64,000 nucleotides of DNA from Rotaria macrura. Its lineage: Eukaryota; Rotifera; Eurotatoria; Philodinida; Philodinidae. The stretch is taken from assembly GCA_900239685.1 (NCBI GenBank), contig OENT01000167.1, forward strand, positions 1 to 64,000. Direction: 5' to 3'. The position numbers and the translations under genes were made by a program. How positions within the stretch are numbered: the first letter of the stretch is position 1; the number at the start of each line of letters is the position of its first letter. Of the stretch, positions 1 to 10,991 are shown piece after piece. Below the pieces are notes generated by a model. That model saw only the letters and a list, made by a program, of their open reading frames with translations. It had not been told where the DNA came from and did not search any database.

Positions 1-1349
1 AGAACGAAATTGGTTTTTCGGAATGTTCTAAACAATTAAATATTTAAAATCACGTGTCATGAAATATGATAAAATCATATAAGTGAGCTCAATGTTAAGA
101 GGAAAATAAATAGATTATAATTTCTTTGCTGACAAGATGAAAATTTTCTCTAACTATTGCACCCTATTTTAAACCATATAGTACACATATGATAAAAAAA
201 TATCACTTTAAAACATAGGCCTAATATATTTTGCTTGAAAACATAATTTCTATTAGTCCTGCAATTGTTTTTTAGTCTTCTAATCAAAGACCCTAGTTGG
301 TATTGATACATCAATAATCTCGAAAAAAGCGAAAATACCGATTAATCGTGATTAATCATTCCGATTTTCTGCGATTACGATTAATCGAGTTTCTTTGGCA
401 AATCACGATAAAATCTGATTTTATCTCCGATTTTTCGACATATTTCGATTAATCGCGATTTTACGTACATTTTTTGATAAATCACCAAAATCGCGGCGAT
501 TTTCGCGACATGGGAGTTCCGTAGGAATGGAACGCTTGCGAACATCAACGCTGACATATATATTGTGAGCGTATCAATTTTTCTGTAGCCACAAGTGTGG
601 ATTTTCGCTGTGTTAGGATGTGAGTAGTGGTCGGTGTAGATTATCTTTGAGGCAGTAGGAGTGTTTTTCCATGTTTTCCGAAAATATTCAGTTTTCACGA
701 AACTGGTATGGTGCGTGAGACTTTTATTTCAAAATGACTCAAACTATCAAACCGCCCTTCCGTTCTTGAAAGATATTTTGGGTATTCTATCAGCAAAGAA
801 ACGAATGATCGAACGTTATCTTACTTTAAGTACATGTATTTTTCTCATTAGACCCTAGTAGAGTTACGTCATCAGATTTGAGTCATAAAACTTGTATTGG
901 TTGTGTGTGAATACATGAGTTGAAGTGGGCCTTTGGGTTGGTAGTATGAGTATAATTGGGGGGGGGGGGATGGTTAAGGCTTTTTATTATGCAAACACTG
1001 ATAATCACACCCACACCCTCAAATTTTGAAACTGTACGTTTCTCATGTTTCTCTTACGTTTTTAATCTTAAAATATAAGTACCAACATATTTGAGAGCCT
1101 AAGAGTGTTGAAAAATGCTAAATGTTTTCGAGGATTGTCTCTTAAGATACCTGCAAAATCATTTCCCAAATAAATAAAAATATTTTCAAATATCTTCCAT
1201 TGTGCAACATATTTTTAGAGTAATACTGAATGAGAGATACTGATTGAATAAAAATCAACCCGTCATGTTTTGACAAGAACGAAATATCCAGTTGAAATCC
1301 ATTACAATACATCAATTTCTTGTATACTGACCGTTGGTAATTTTTCAAA
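1..1349. other. Intergenic stretch, no gene seen
   Basis: No reading frame here looks like a gene or has plausible splice partners. The stretch holds a cluster of GATTAATC palindromes (340-454, listed separately), a perfect hairpin with 9-bp arms at 407-425, and a run of 12 G at 958-969. It ends at the MITE that starts at 1358. It lies beyond the 3' end of the D8C membrane-protein gene. Confidence 0.6.
340..454. repeat. Cluster of GATTAATC palindromes
   Basis: The 8-bp palindrome GATTAATC occurs four times in 115 bp (340-347, 350-357, 379-386, 447-454), three of them within CGATTAATCG or a close variant. The surroundings are also rich in CGATTTT words and contain a perfect inverted repeat (GATAAAATC, one base, then its complement) at 407-425. 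Each palindrome contains two overlapping TAATC half-sites, the core bound by K50-class homeodomains such as Otx, Pitx and Goosecoid. Regulatory use is only inference; a degenerate satellite-like repeat is the alternative. Confidence 0.5.
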
Positions 1350-1357
1350 GTGTTTAA

Positions 1358-1613
1358 CAGAGCTCCGCGGGACAACTTTTCTGTCGTCCTGCGCCCCGCT
1401 TGACATGGTTTACCAAAAATTTTTGAACTGCTTCATTAGTAAAACACTACCTTTTGGAGCTTGAAATGGGTTGAGTCAGTTGTTTTGACCGAAAGCGACA
1501 CTTCTCTGATGAAAAGTCACAAAAAATAATTGTTTTTCAGCTAAAAAACGAAGAAAATATTCCTTGTGGGATGCAGAAAGAATCCAAAACTCGTCCAGCC
1601 CCGCGGAGCTCTG
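1358..1613. mobile_element. hAT-like MITE, 256 bp, 8-bp target duplication
   Basis: The ends are inverted copies of CAGAGCTCCGCGGG (left 1358-1371; right, complemented, 1600-1613). The element is flanked by the exact 8-bp direct repeat GTGTTTAA at 1350-1357 and 1614-1621. An 8-bp duplication with a CAG-starting terminal repeat is the signature of hAT transposons. No transposase is present, so this is a non-autonomous element. The high GC of the ends contrasts with the AT-rich surroundings. Confidence 0.8.
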
Positions 1614-1770
1614 GTGTTTAATGTTGTTCATTGCTAAATCTAAGGTATGATATAAAAATGAAATGGGTGCCCATGTATCTCAAATCTTTCATATAAAATG
1701 CTCACACACACAAATGTCAATACGTTTGTCTCGATTGAAGTTAACACTAATCATCTTCATAGTTATTCAA

Positions 1771-4195
1771 TCACACAGCACAATAACGATAATTGCAGGA
1801 TTGTGATATAGGAAGTAAGAAAACATAGAAAGTTTGACAGTTCGTTATTGATATTACGGTACACGTACTGCATGTATTTGTTGAGTAATAAAAACAGACA
1901 ATACTTGTGGCTGTAGAAAATATTGACGGTGGATATCGACCAGCATACCATCCGGTGGCTACTGTACCACAGTGGGTTGGAGATACAGGTGCGTTGGGCA
2001 GCAATGTTCCTGCTGGATCTTGAAACCGAATCCATACTGATGAAGTATTGGTAAATGGCAGTACATTATCACAGTAGTTAATCGATGCTGTGTAACCAAT
2101 ATTACGTGTTGCATCCGTATTGATTGTATAATTTAAACATTGGGGTGGAGTAGAAGTTGTGTATTGAACATATGTAGCCGGCGAAGATGAACATGTGAAA
2201 GATGTGGTTGTTGCTACGTCAACATAGAGATAAAGTTGTTTTACTTTCAGAAAGATAAATATATGTAACAAAGTATAATATAGTTCATACTGATCGATAT
2301 TTTACAACTAGTCTCTCAGTGTCTTAAAAAACTGATAAATCACAGACTAACATAATAGAAAAGGCCCATCAACTTGAGAAGAATGAAATTAGAAAGTTAC
2401 GCATTCAAATTTCTTTCTTGCTAAACCGATACTTACAAAATAAACTAAATGCGTCTCGTGAAATGACAACGAAACGATACCGTTCTAATATAGTACTCAG
2501 AACTGGCATAGAGAATACCTTCACATCATATTCATTGTTAAGACATATTGTGACCTACGAAAAGATTTTTCTTTCATGCAGTCATCATTTGATTCTCAGA
2601 ATATGTCAGAAAGCAATTCTATTCAGGTATCCTCACTAGGATAGTTACGAGATCTGTTATTAAACTATCTTAGCCAACATTGTGTGTAAGTCACCACGCA
2701 GTTGCATGTTTTTACTAGATTCAAGACACTTCTATTCTATTCAAATGATTCATACGCCAGCGTATATTTTGAAATTAATATAGATTGTAGATTTTTCACA
2801 TGATAAATTGACAATCAACCACCTAGATCTATCCTTTAGTGGCGAGAAACCTGGGCCGAATTCACTTGAAGAAAAATTAATTTACATATTTCTGAAACGG
2901 GTAATGCTTATCAGTGAAGAAATGTTCGATTAGGTAAATCATTTTCAAAAGCATTACGAAAATATTCGGTAAAACATCTTTGCCTTTCTAATTACTTCTT
3001 AAAATGATGCTTTTAGTGAAATAGTTTTGAAATTAGAATGTATATAGTGCCGCATACTAATGCCAGTTATATCAAAAGGTTAGCACGATGGGAGTGACTG
3101 TGTAGTAAAATTAAATTTCCCAACTTATTGCATGAGTATTGACAGATATACAAATTCGAAAATATGAACTATCTGATAATTTTCCACTGAATCTATAAGT
3201 TTCAATTTTATAAACATGTTCTGTAGAAATGCATCAACATACGATACCGCAAAGTCATCAGTTACATATCTTGATACGTCGTATTAGTACTCTTCGAAAG
3301 ATTCCAAGGTTTAAGGATGAACTTCTACGAAAGTGTGTGACATGTTCAAGAAATTTTTCATTGCACTAAATTGATTTTAGTTATCTCTGAATGTAGGTTT
3401 CAAAATTTATTTTTTCAGACTCAATAATGAGAACAAAAACAGGTGCAAATGTGCTTGTAGATACGAGTCAAATGTTATTTATTTTTACTCTAGCTTTCGA
3501 TAACGTTCTCTTCAATACAAATTTTTCGCCATGTACACTCTGATAAAAATGAATTATTCGTAGCTCAAGGTCATTAGTAAAATGCAGCATAAATAGAACA
3601 TCAAATAATATCGTTTCTTGAAGATTTGAATGAGTTTCGATTGACTGTTAAAAAATCTAGAAATCAATGGCATACTTGCACTCGCTACTGTTGTTGAAGT
3701 AGAAGTTGATGTTGTTATCACTGCTATGCTTTTACTACTTGTCACAAGTACATAGATGCCAATGATCAATGCTGCCATTGACATCAAAATAATTATTGTT
3801 AAAATGCCGACAGATGTAATCACAAACCAACGAAATTTTTTCTTCTCGGCAGTTGATGATGTTGTTTCATCAGAGTTATACGATTGTCTAGAATAAGAAC
3901 TATCGTGTAACTGATTTTTCGAAAATATATCTGTAACAATCATTGTTTGTTTCAATACTTGCCTCTGTCTTTCATATTAGATTGAAGAGAAAAATATTGA
4001 TTGCATTGTAGCAATCAGTCATTTTCATTGAAAAATTTTCGTTTTCAATCTATTATTACTCAACAGATTTTCTCATAGTTAGTTATCAACTTACATATAG
4101 CCCTCATTAGGTAATCGTTCAGAATCATCAACATCAAAGTCGATCGTAGAAATTGACATGGGCCGTTGTCTTTGTCTATGCGCATAACTAGCCAT
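1771..4195 (-). CDS. Type II membrane protein with extracellular D8C (uromodulin/GP2-like) domain
   Basis: Model of three exons, complement(1771..2213, 3676..3962, 4095..4195), 276 residues, all junctions in frame. The N-terminal ~78 residues are polar and cytoplasmic, ending in a KKKFRW stop-transfer cluster. A single hydrophobic helix follows at about 79-107, then a Thr/Ser-rich stalk. From about residue 130 to the end lies a Cys-rich domain with the spacing of the D8C domain of GP2/uromodulin/OIT3: C-x-NYT near the start, PVSPTHCGT, then GWYAG-x-YP, and the end FYVFLLP..C-x-YRYC. D8C domains are extracellular and disulfide-bonded, so this is probably a surface glycoprotein of unknown ligand. 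Intron 2 is about 1.46 kb. The chosen Met lies 33 nt inside its exon, directly after a good acceptor (TTTTCTAG), so it may be trans-spliced or have a further 5' exon. Domain call is firm; start is less so. Confidence 0.78.
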
Positions 4196-4737
4196 TTGTT
4201 GCTGATGTAGAAAATCGGATATTGAACTCTAGAAAACGTATGACATTGATATTTTCTAATTATACTCATGTATGATAGGTAATCAGAATACTATCGAAAC
4301 ATTCAATATCATTAACAATGTCCAACACGAGTAGTCTTGAATGAATTGATTGCTTTGAATCTTGATTTATGATGATAAATCGAGAAACTGTGACTTTCTA
4401 ATGTGTCTTAATTATTACTGTCGTCCTTTTCAAGACCATCAGGAAAAATCATTGTCCAATTCAATTCATGAAAACTTACTCAGAAAACAGTCATTGATGA
4501 GAATAAGAGATCGTATGAAGTTTGAGGTGTTTCGATAAGGTTTTATTCTGAACAAAGACCGTCGAATCTATAGATCTCCACTGAAGATTGTGGACTGTAA
4601 AATTGACAATCAGTTATTCTGACTAATGTTTGTCTCTATAAAATAATTCAAGTCGAAATTCGAAAACTCATGTCGTGGATATTCTTATTAGTATAACATC
4701 ATGCTGTATTGAGCTTGGAAAATAATCACAAGAATTC

Positions 4738-4852
4738 CAAGGGGGAAATAACTGACTTTGATGACTTTTTTGACTTCAAAGTCATCAAGATCATTTAGAT
4801 CATTTAGATCATTTAGATCATTAAAGTCATAAAGTCAGTTGTTTCCCCCTTG
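4738..4852. mobile_element. 115-bp MITE with 30-bp inverted ends and 8-bp target duplication
   Basis: Both ends begin CAAGGGGGAAA and stay complementary for about 30 bp with one mismatch and one indel. The flanks carry the exact direct repeat AAGAATTC (4730-4737 and 4853-4860). The interior is a short tandem array of a 10-bp unit (ATCATTTAG-type, about 4788-4822). The 8-bp duplication again points to hAT-type mobilisation, but the terminal sequence differs from the element at 1358-1613, so it is a separate family. Too small to encode anything; it should fold into one long hairpin. Confidence 0.82.
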
Positions 4853-6339
4853 AAGAATTCTGTATTGTCATCACCACAAACTAGGAAGACAAACTATTTC
4901 TAACTCGTCAGAATCTATGTGGTGCATTGAGATTTTAACTTAAAAACGATCAATCAGATGTGAGACTTCTCTTCTGAATTAACTGGTCGAAATCGGAGCA
5001 TCGATTAAAAGTAGAGAAGCATACACGTAATTATCGCTTTCAAATAAAACTGGTTATAATTTTTTAAAATATTGTTCAAGGGTAAATGACATTTTAAAAA
5101 GATGATTGTTGTGTCGTCTGATTGTATGTGTAAGACAGAAGCCAGAATAATCATCTATATTTCTTTTTTCTGCTTAGACGTAAATGATGGTCGCATAACA
5201 AGTTTTCATTTCTATAATTAAGTATAATGTGAAGCAAATTAAACAATAAATGTTTTTCTTTTCTTTTTCATGGCCATACGTATTTGCTTTCATACTTAAA
5301 CTGATGAAGTTGAAGTAATCGTCACATTTCCATTTGTAAACATAAATCTACAATGTACTCTATGCAATTATGAATTAAACGTATGAATGAGAAAGAATAC
5401 ATTCATGCTTTTTTTGCTAACGTATAATAATCTATTTCAATGGAAACTTAATTGATTAAAAAATTGCTGTTAAATATTATGGAGAATACAAGAACTCTAT
5501 GGATTGAGTGAAGAGTTTCCCTGAGACCATAATGTTCATCAGAAAGACAAGAAGAATTTCATTGTATGAAAGAACCGCAAAATCAACTGGTATTATTTTG
5601 TACTTTCGAATATTCATTTTTAGAATAAACTTTAATCGCATACTATCATTTGCAAAAGTAGGACAATTTCTAATGCATTCAAGATAATGTTGCTTGAATA
5701 AAATTTTCTTATCAATAGACATATGTAGATTGATACCATCAATAATTCGTCATGGTATGCAAATAAGAGAAAAAATAGATTTTAGATCAAAACTTATCTT
5801 AGGATTGATATACAGCCATCATAGAAAATAATAATACAATAGCTCGTTGTAGGTTCAATGAATAGTACTTAACGTTTTCTTGAGTATCAAAATAGAAATT
5901 ATACCAAATTAATTATGAATTTTTATCGACGAACTGATTTATTGACGATTCTTCAATCAAAGTCTTATTTTCTCTATTCATTTTCTGTCCAAGCAAGGCT
6001 TTATGGAAGAATTTTGAATGCATATCACAGTTAAAACCTGCTTTTGCAAACTTTGATGTACAAAAGTTCTAGATAATTATCTTCAAGAACCTGTGTTAAA
6101 AATGGAATACAGATTGTTTGACGAAAATTTAATGGTAGGTAGATGATCAGTCAACTTGTGATGATTAAGTTCATACATTTTCTGCTGAATTGCAAAAGGT
6201 ACTGAATATGTTCGAGCTGATTTTTTTCCAAACAAACTAAGATTCGTGGTATTGTCAGGCAAGGTTAAAAAAGACAATACTCTTGCAAAAATAATTTTCT
6301 GATAAGAAATAATGACTAGGGGTATCATTTTATATGTAT

Positions 6340-6478
6340 TGATCTTTATATTAAAGAGTAAATATAAATAAAATATTTATACTTGAAAAATAAAGATAAA
6401 TATAGTCTTTATGTTTATAAAATAAGGATAAAGAAATTCTTTATTTTTGAAAAATAAAGAAAATATAAAGATAAATGT
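6340..6478. repeat. AT-rich palindromic repeat, copy 1
   Basis: Low-GC segment with repeated GAAAAATAAAGA words and a perfect palindrome (TCTTTATTTTTG/AAAAATAAAGA, about 6439-6461). About 38 nt of its complement reappear almost unchanged at 9208-9246, so this is a dispersed, inverted repeat rather than chance AT-richness. Nature unknown. Confidence 0.5.
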
Positions 6479-9207
6479 ATGAGTTTTTCTGTTGTCGAGA
6501 AGGAAACAATATCGGGTTGTAATAACAGGATACGTTTACTAGAGGACGCATATTCATCACATGCATTTCGTTGATCCCAAAATCGAATGCACAGAATAAA
6601 AATGTTTAAAAACTGAAGATAAACTCATTAGTCTATTTTATAACCTATTTTTGTTGAAACAAGATGTCTTCATCGTGTAACTGAGTTCCGTATTAATGAC
6701 AATGCTTAAATAAATTCATACTAACTATTCTTTTTATTCAATCGTTTATATTTTCATAAGGGTCTCATCAAAGTTCATTTGAGATCTTGATCGCAAAGAG
6801 TATTTTATTCTCTTGATACAGTTTTGATCAAAGATCACACAACGGCCTATTTTTCTTTTTTGTAGTTTAATCAATTTTTTTTTGACAGGAACAGCGAAAT
6901 CTACAAGTTCACTATTTAACTTAATGACATTTCCAACTCTATCGCAGGGAAATATTATAACTATAGCTACTGAACGTTTTAGTACGTGTCTTTCTTCTCT
7001 CCTTGATTGATATCGTGTTAACAAGAAATTACGATTGTTTTCAGGATAGTATTCGATGATACAACAAGACTACTCATCGGAATAAAATGAAGATATATGA
7101 TTCGTATCTTTTCTTTACAATTAGACATCATCTATTTCATATATACTTGAGATAAAAGTTATCTTATGGCTGCACTTTTGCTAGATTAGTATGAACGAGT
7201 AATTTATCCATGCATATACTGTTCTTTATAAACTAATTAAATCTATTTAGTATTATATTAGTATGCAGCGATTGAAAAGGATTCATCCAACATAAATATG
7301 ATATGCACGTATTTTTGGTCACCTGAATATGGTGGCATATCTAGCAACAGGCCAATGTGCAATAGGCTTTGACTAAATCCATCACTACCCGTAGAGTTCT
7401 AGAAGAATTTTCAAGTAATCAATGTTTCTGCAATCAACGATTGCTGATTATTCGAACACAGTGACCCTTTCGCATAACTTTCCACTACTGAGGAAAACTC
7501 TGATTGAGGAATTATCTAAAAAAATCGACTACACCAATATACGAGCCACCCTGTGTGCTCGATAATTCAATCTTTTTACGTATTAATACTGTTTTGGCAG
7601 TTCTTGCACACCTACAAAAGCTCCTATCGGTGAGACTTGTGCAAACTTTATTGTTGTTACTATCTTATTCGCATCAATAACCATCTCTGGATAAGTAATA
7701 GACTCAAATCTATTTACTAGAGCATATAGCTTCATATCAGAGACATGGGAATATAGATAGAAGATGGCCAAGAGAAAATAAGAGAAAAATTCATTGTAAC
7801 TCTTGAAGCGTGTGAGCTCATAGATGCTGCTAGATGGGAAACCATAGAACAACAGTTATACCTCTTTTCTATGCATTTTACACTTAACGTTTATTTGAAT
7901 ACTGTGAAGTGTTAAGCGATTACCCTTTAGTGATTATATTAAGCTTGTCTGAACAGTGCATGACTCATTGTAATGTCAATCAGAAAATATCTTCATTTAA
8001 ATCTCCTGAATCGTAATAAAATCTTTGAAATCACAGTATCAGGTCGAAAAAGTTCATCTGAAAGTAGCAATAAAAGAGTATGTAGTATCTTAAGATTAAT
8101 CTGGTGTTTGGAAAAATATATCAAAAAGTAATCTCTTCCATATGGTGCTGTAATGCCATCAGAAGTTATATGTAAGACCAGATGACGAAAATCTTCATTC
8201 CTCTAGACTGAAAACAAAAATGGCCGCATTACCGAAAGTACAAATTTTTCGTTGAAGCTATGAAACCGATGAAAAAGATTCCTAGACGTTTGGTAAGCCT
8301 TTTTGATAGTTTCGTATCAGTGTACGAAACCTTTTAAAGGGTTCCAAATTTTGCAACGAATTCAGAATCCTTTTTCTTCAGTGTAGAAACAGTAATCAAT
8401 ATGAGGATGTGAAAAAATATTTATATAGGTTCATGGACGCTTCTCGCAGATCAACGAAAGGATTCCTAACATATATCAAGTTCTTCAATACTTAAATTCT
8501 TCAATATTTGAATAGATAATACCCAAATCAAACGATCAAATGAATGTTTCACATGAGTTGATGAAAGTGAAGAAGTGAAATTCTCTATATGATTATATGA
8601 AAGGCAATCCTATTGTTACTTTTTGCTTTGAAACTTCATCTATTAAAATCTACTTTGCTCTTTGAAAGAATGAAATTGGTTGCATTGAAAAATGACTACT
8701 GTAAGTGCTTGATGAATACTACACGAAGACGCCAACGGCGTAACATTTTTCGATGTTTTTCTTCATCGCTGCCCTACATCGGATATCTAAGGGTCATATG
8801 AATATAACTACCTTATCTATGTATTCTCAAACTTATCATAAAAGAGGGCTTAAATTTGATTAGCTTGAGATTCATATGATATTTTCCATGAAGCGATTTT
8901 CATATGTGTAAGGATGGCATAGAATCCAATTTTGAAAGTTTCTGATAGCATCAAAATTGATTGTAAGATAGAAGATTCACTATAAAAATCGATTGAATCC
9001 GTCATCCAAGAGTTTTTCCCACCATTCGTCAATTAGGAATCAGTGAATTTATGATAGAGTTTTGCATTTTTTGTCATATCGCATATTTATTTACAGCTTT
9101 CTCTTGAAAAAAAGAACATTTGCATGTTAGAAACGGCTTCTACTTTGCATATTCTTTTATTACAGCCCGAATTTATTTCTCTCTAACCAATAGAAAAATT
9201 TATGCAT

Positions 9208-9280
9208 TTATCTGCATATTTTCTTTATTTTTCAAAAATAAAGATTAGATTTATATTTATAAAATAAAGATACAGTAACA
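9208..9280. repeat. AT-rich palindromic repeat, copy 2 (inverted relative to copy 1)
   Basis: Shares CATTTATCT, then ATATTTTCTTTATTTTTC and AAAAATAAAGA with the complement of 6440-6478; the copies differ at only two positions over the shared core. It contains the same perfect palindrome (9222-9244). Confidence 0.5.
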
Positions 9281-9548
9281 CCAGTACTTTGATAATGACT
9301 GAATTGTTGTATTTTTCACGATGAGTGTCCGCTAAAAAACACATGGTTTCAACAGTAAGTAGGTTAAAAGCATATGGAATATGAACAGAATGGGTGATGA
9401 GAAGCCTGAGAATAAAATGCTTTACAATCATCGACTTGAATTATTTTTGGTGTCAAGAAGTTAATTAAGAATTGGATAGGATATGATTTAAAGATCCTTT
9501 GAATTTGCTTCAATATTTCTATGAACTTCTTGCAAGTATGCATTGTTT

Positions 9549-9594
9549 TGAAACATGAAAATTTTCCATGATATTAGAAAATTTTCATGTTTCA
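9549..9594. repeat. Perfect 18-bp hairpin with 10-nt loop
   Basis: TGAAACATGAAAATTTTC at 9549-9566 is followed by a 10-nt loop and by its exact complement at 9577-9594. Imperfect pairing continues outward for about 10 bp. It lies about 0.5 kb beyond the 3' end of the reelin-like gene in otherwise featureless sequence. It could be the core of a very small MITE or a structured RNA; no target duplication is obvious. Confidence 0.7.
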
Positions 9595-10096
9595 ATGAAT
9601 GAATCTATTTGAGCTTGAATTGTTGACAAAAGAATATTTTTCTAGATCTTGGTTGTGTTATTTTTTTCAAACAGATGATAATTTTGAACAACATCTTCAT
9701 CAGTTCTATAAGTAACTCAATATTTTTTCTTTCTTCGCACATTAATTTATAGCATGATTGGCTTGCAATTAAGGTAACTGCTAATATTCCAACAATCTTA
9801 ACATGTGTTTATAATGCTTCAATCATGTTGGATAAATCTAACTATTCAGATTTCATTGCGAATTTTTATGATGATTAGGCTTAAGGTACTATATAATTTA
9901 TTGAGATTGGATCTTGTCTAATGTGAACAAAAAACGGTTTTTGGTTGTACATCGGAAAAATTTTCAAGTGTTCGATGTTTTAAAAAATTTTTATCATATG
10001 AATATTATTTTCTTCTCAGAGCACATCATTTAAATGAAGGAGAATTTTGAAAGAAAGAAAATACATTCAAGTTTCTGTATTTAATTAAAAGAAGAT

Positions 10097-10991
10097 TCAT
10101 TCTAATCGAATATTGTCGATAGCCCAATAGATATCGTCAGCTGCATGTTCAATTTGTGTCCATCGAAAACGTACGCCACCAATCTTTCTTTGTTCACGTA
10201 TTGCTATCATTTCAGATGGTAACGTTACATTAAAGAATTGTGCATGTTCTTGATTATACATAGTAACTAGACGCCACCATGATATGCCTTCATCATACGA
10301 CCATTCAAGTGCTACCGTTATATTACTTGCTGTTACTACACAATTATCTTTAGTTGTGACATGAAATGCAAATGACATTGTTCTAATTGAAAAATAAATC
10401 AAAAGAATTATTTTCAGCACTGAGCTACAAATAAAAACAGAAACGAATAAAACTTACGTTGCTTGACTAATATTAAGTTCACGAGTTATGGCTTCTGCAT
10501 TACCACAACCGCAATCAGCAACGAAATGAAGTGCTTGTCCCTTGAAATAACTATTCGTATTATTATTATTATTATTTTCATCGCAAACATGGCGAATATG
10601 TCCATCACCGCTTAACCGAATCCAATTATTTGAATTAGGTCCACTCATACCAACATCAGATAAATCATCAAACGTTTCATTGAACCATGTCTTTAAAGGT
10701 TCTTTACCGACATACTCATCACAATATGTGCCTAATATGTAAAAATAATTAAAACAAAAAAGCTTAAAATCCGATTTACATCATTCTAATACTTCGCGTT
10801 GCTCTTTCTAGTTTGTACGTCACAAAATAGGAATATTTCGCTTACCTGAGTAGCCCATTGAACATTGACAACCAGAGACTGTGCACGAACCTCGGTCATG
10901 GCAATAGTGTGGGCATTCACCGATAAATAAACTATTCATTGACCAACGTACATCTTCATCTTGTGTTCCTATCCAACGAAACTGAGTACCG
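10097..10991 (-). other. RELN: Reelin-like exons 50-52: EGF 8 and C-terminus
   Basis: Exons: 10846-10991, 10458-10731, 10097-10382 (residues 2777-3011). EGF 8 is complete (CPHYCHDRGSC, then CQCSMGYSGTYC). The last subrepeat has a run of six Asn, the conserved GVRFRW motif and ends IYWAIDNIRLE-stop. Joining exon 49 to exon 50 restores SGTQFRW in frame, which is the main evidence that these three exons belong to the gene on the other side of CSPP1. Confidence 0.88.

Larger units (their letters stand above)
4196..10096. other. Gene-poor intergenic region
   Basis: Nearly 6 kb between the start of the D8C gene and the 3' end of the reelin-like gene. I found no exon with convincing splice sites or recognisable protein. 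It holds a MITE (4738-4852), two inverted copies of an AT-rich palindromic repeat (about 6340-6478 and 9208-9280) and a strong hairpin (9549-9594). An open frame on the minus strand at 7583-7852 (about 89 codons) has no recognisable content. Confidence 0.5.

Noticed and set aside
985-1020. Telomere-like CCCACA repeat remnants (also near 48855)
   Set aside because: Only one or two imperfect units of the rotifer-type TGTGGG repeat, no array.
7583-7852. Minus-strand frame of about 89 codons as a gene
   Set aside because: No recognisable domain and no splice partners. The length is within chance expectation for AT-rich DNA of this size.
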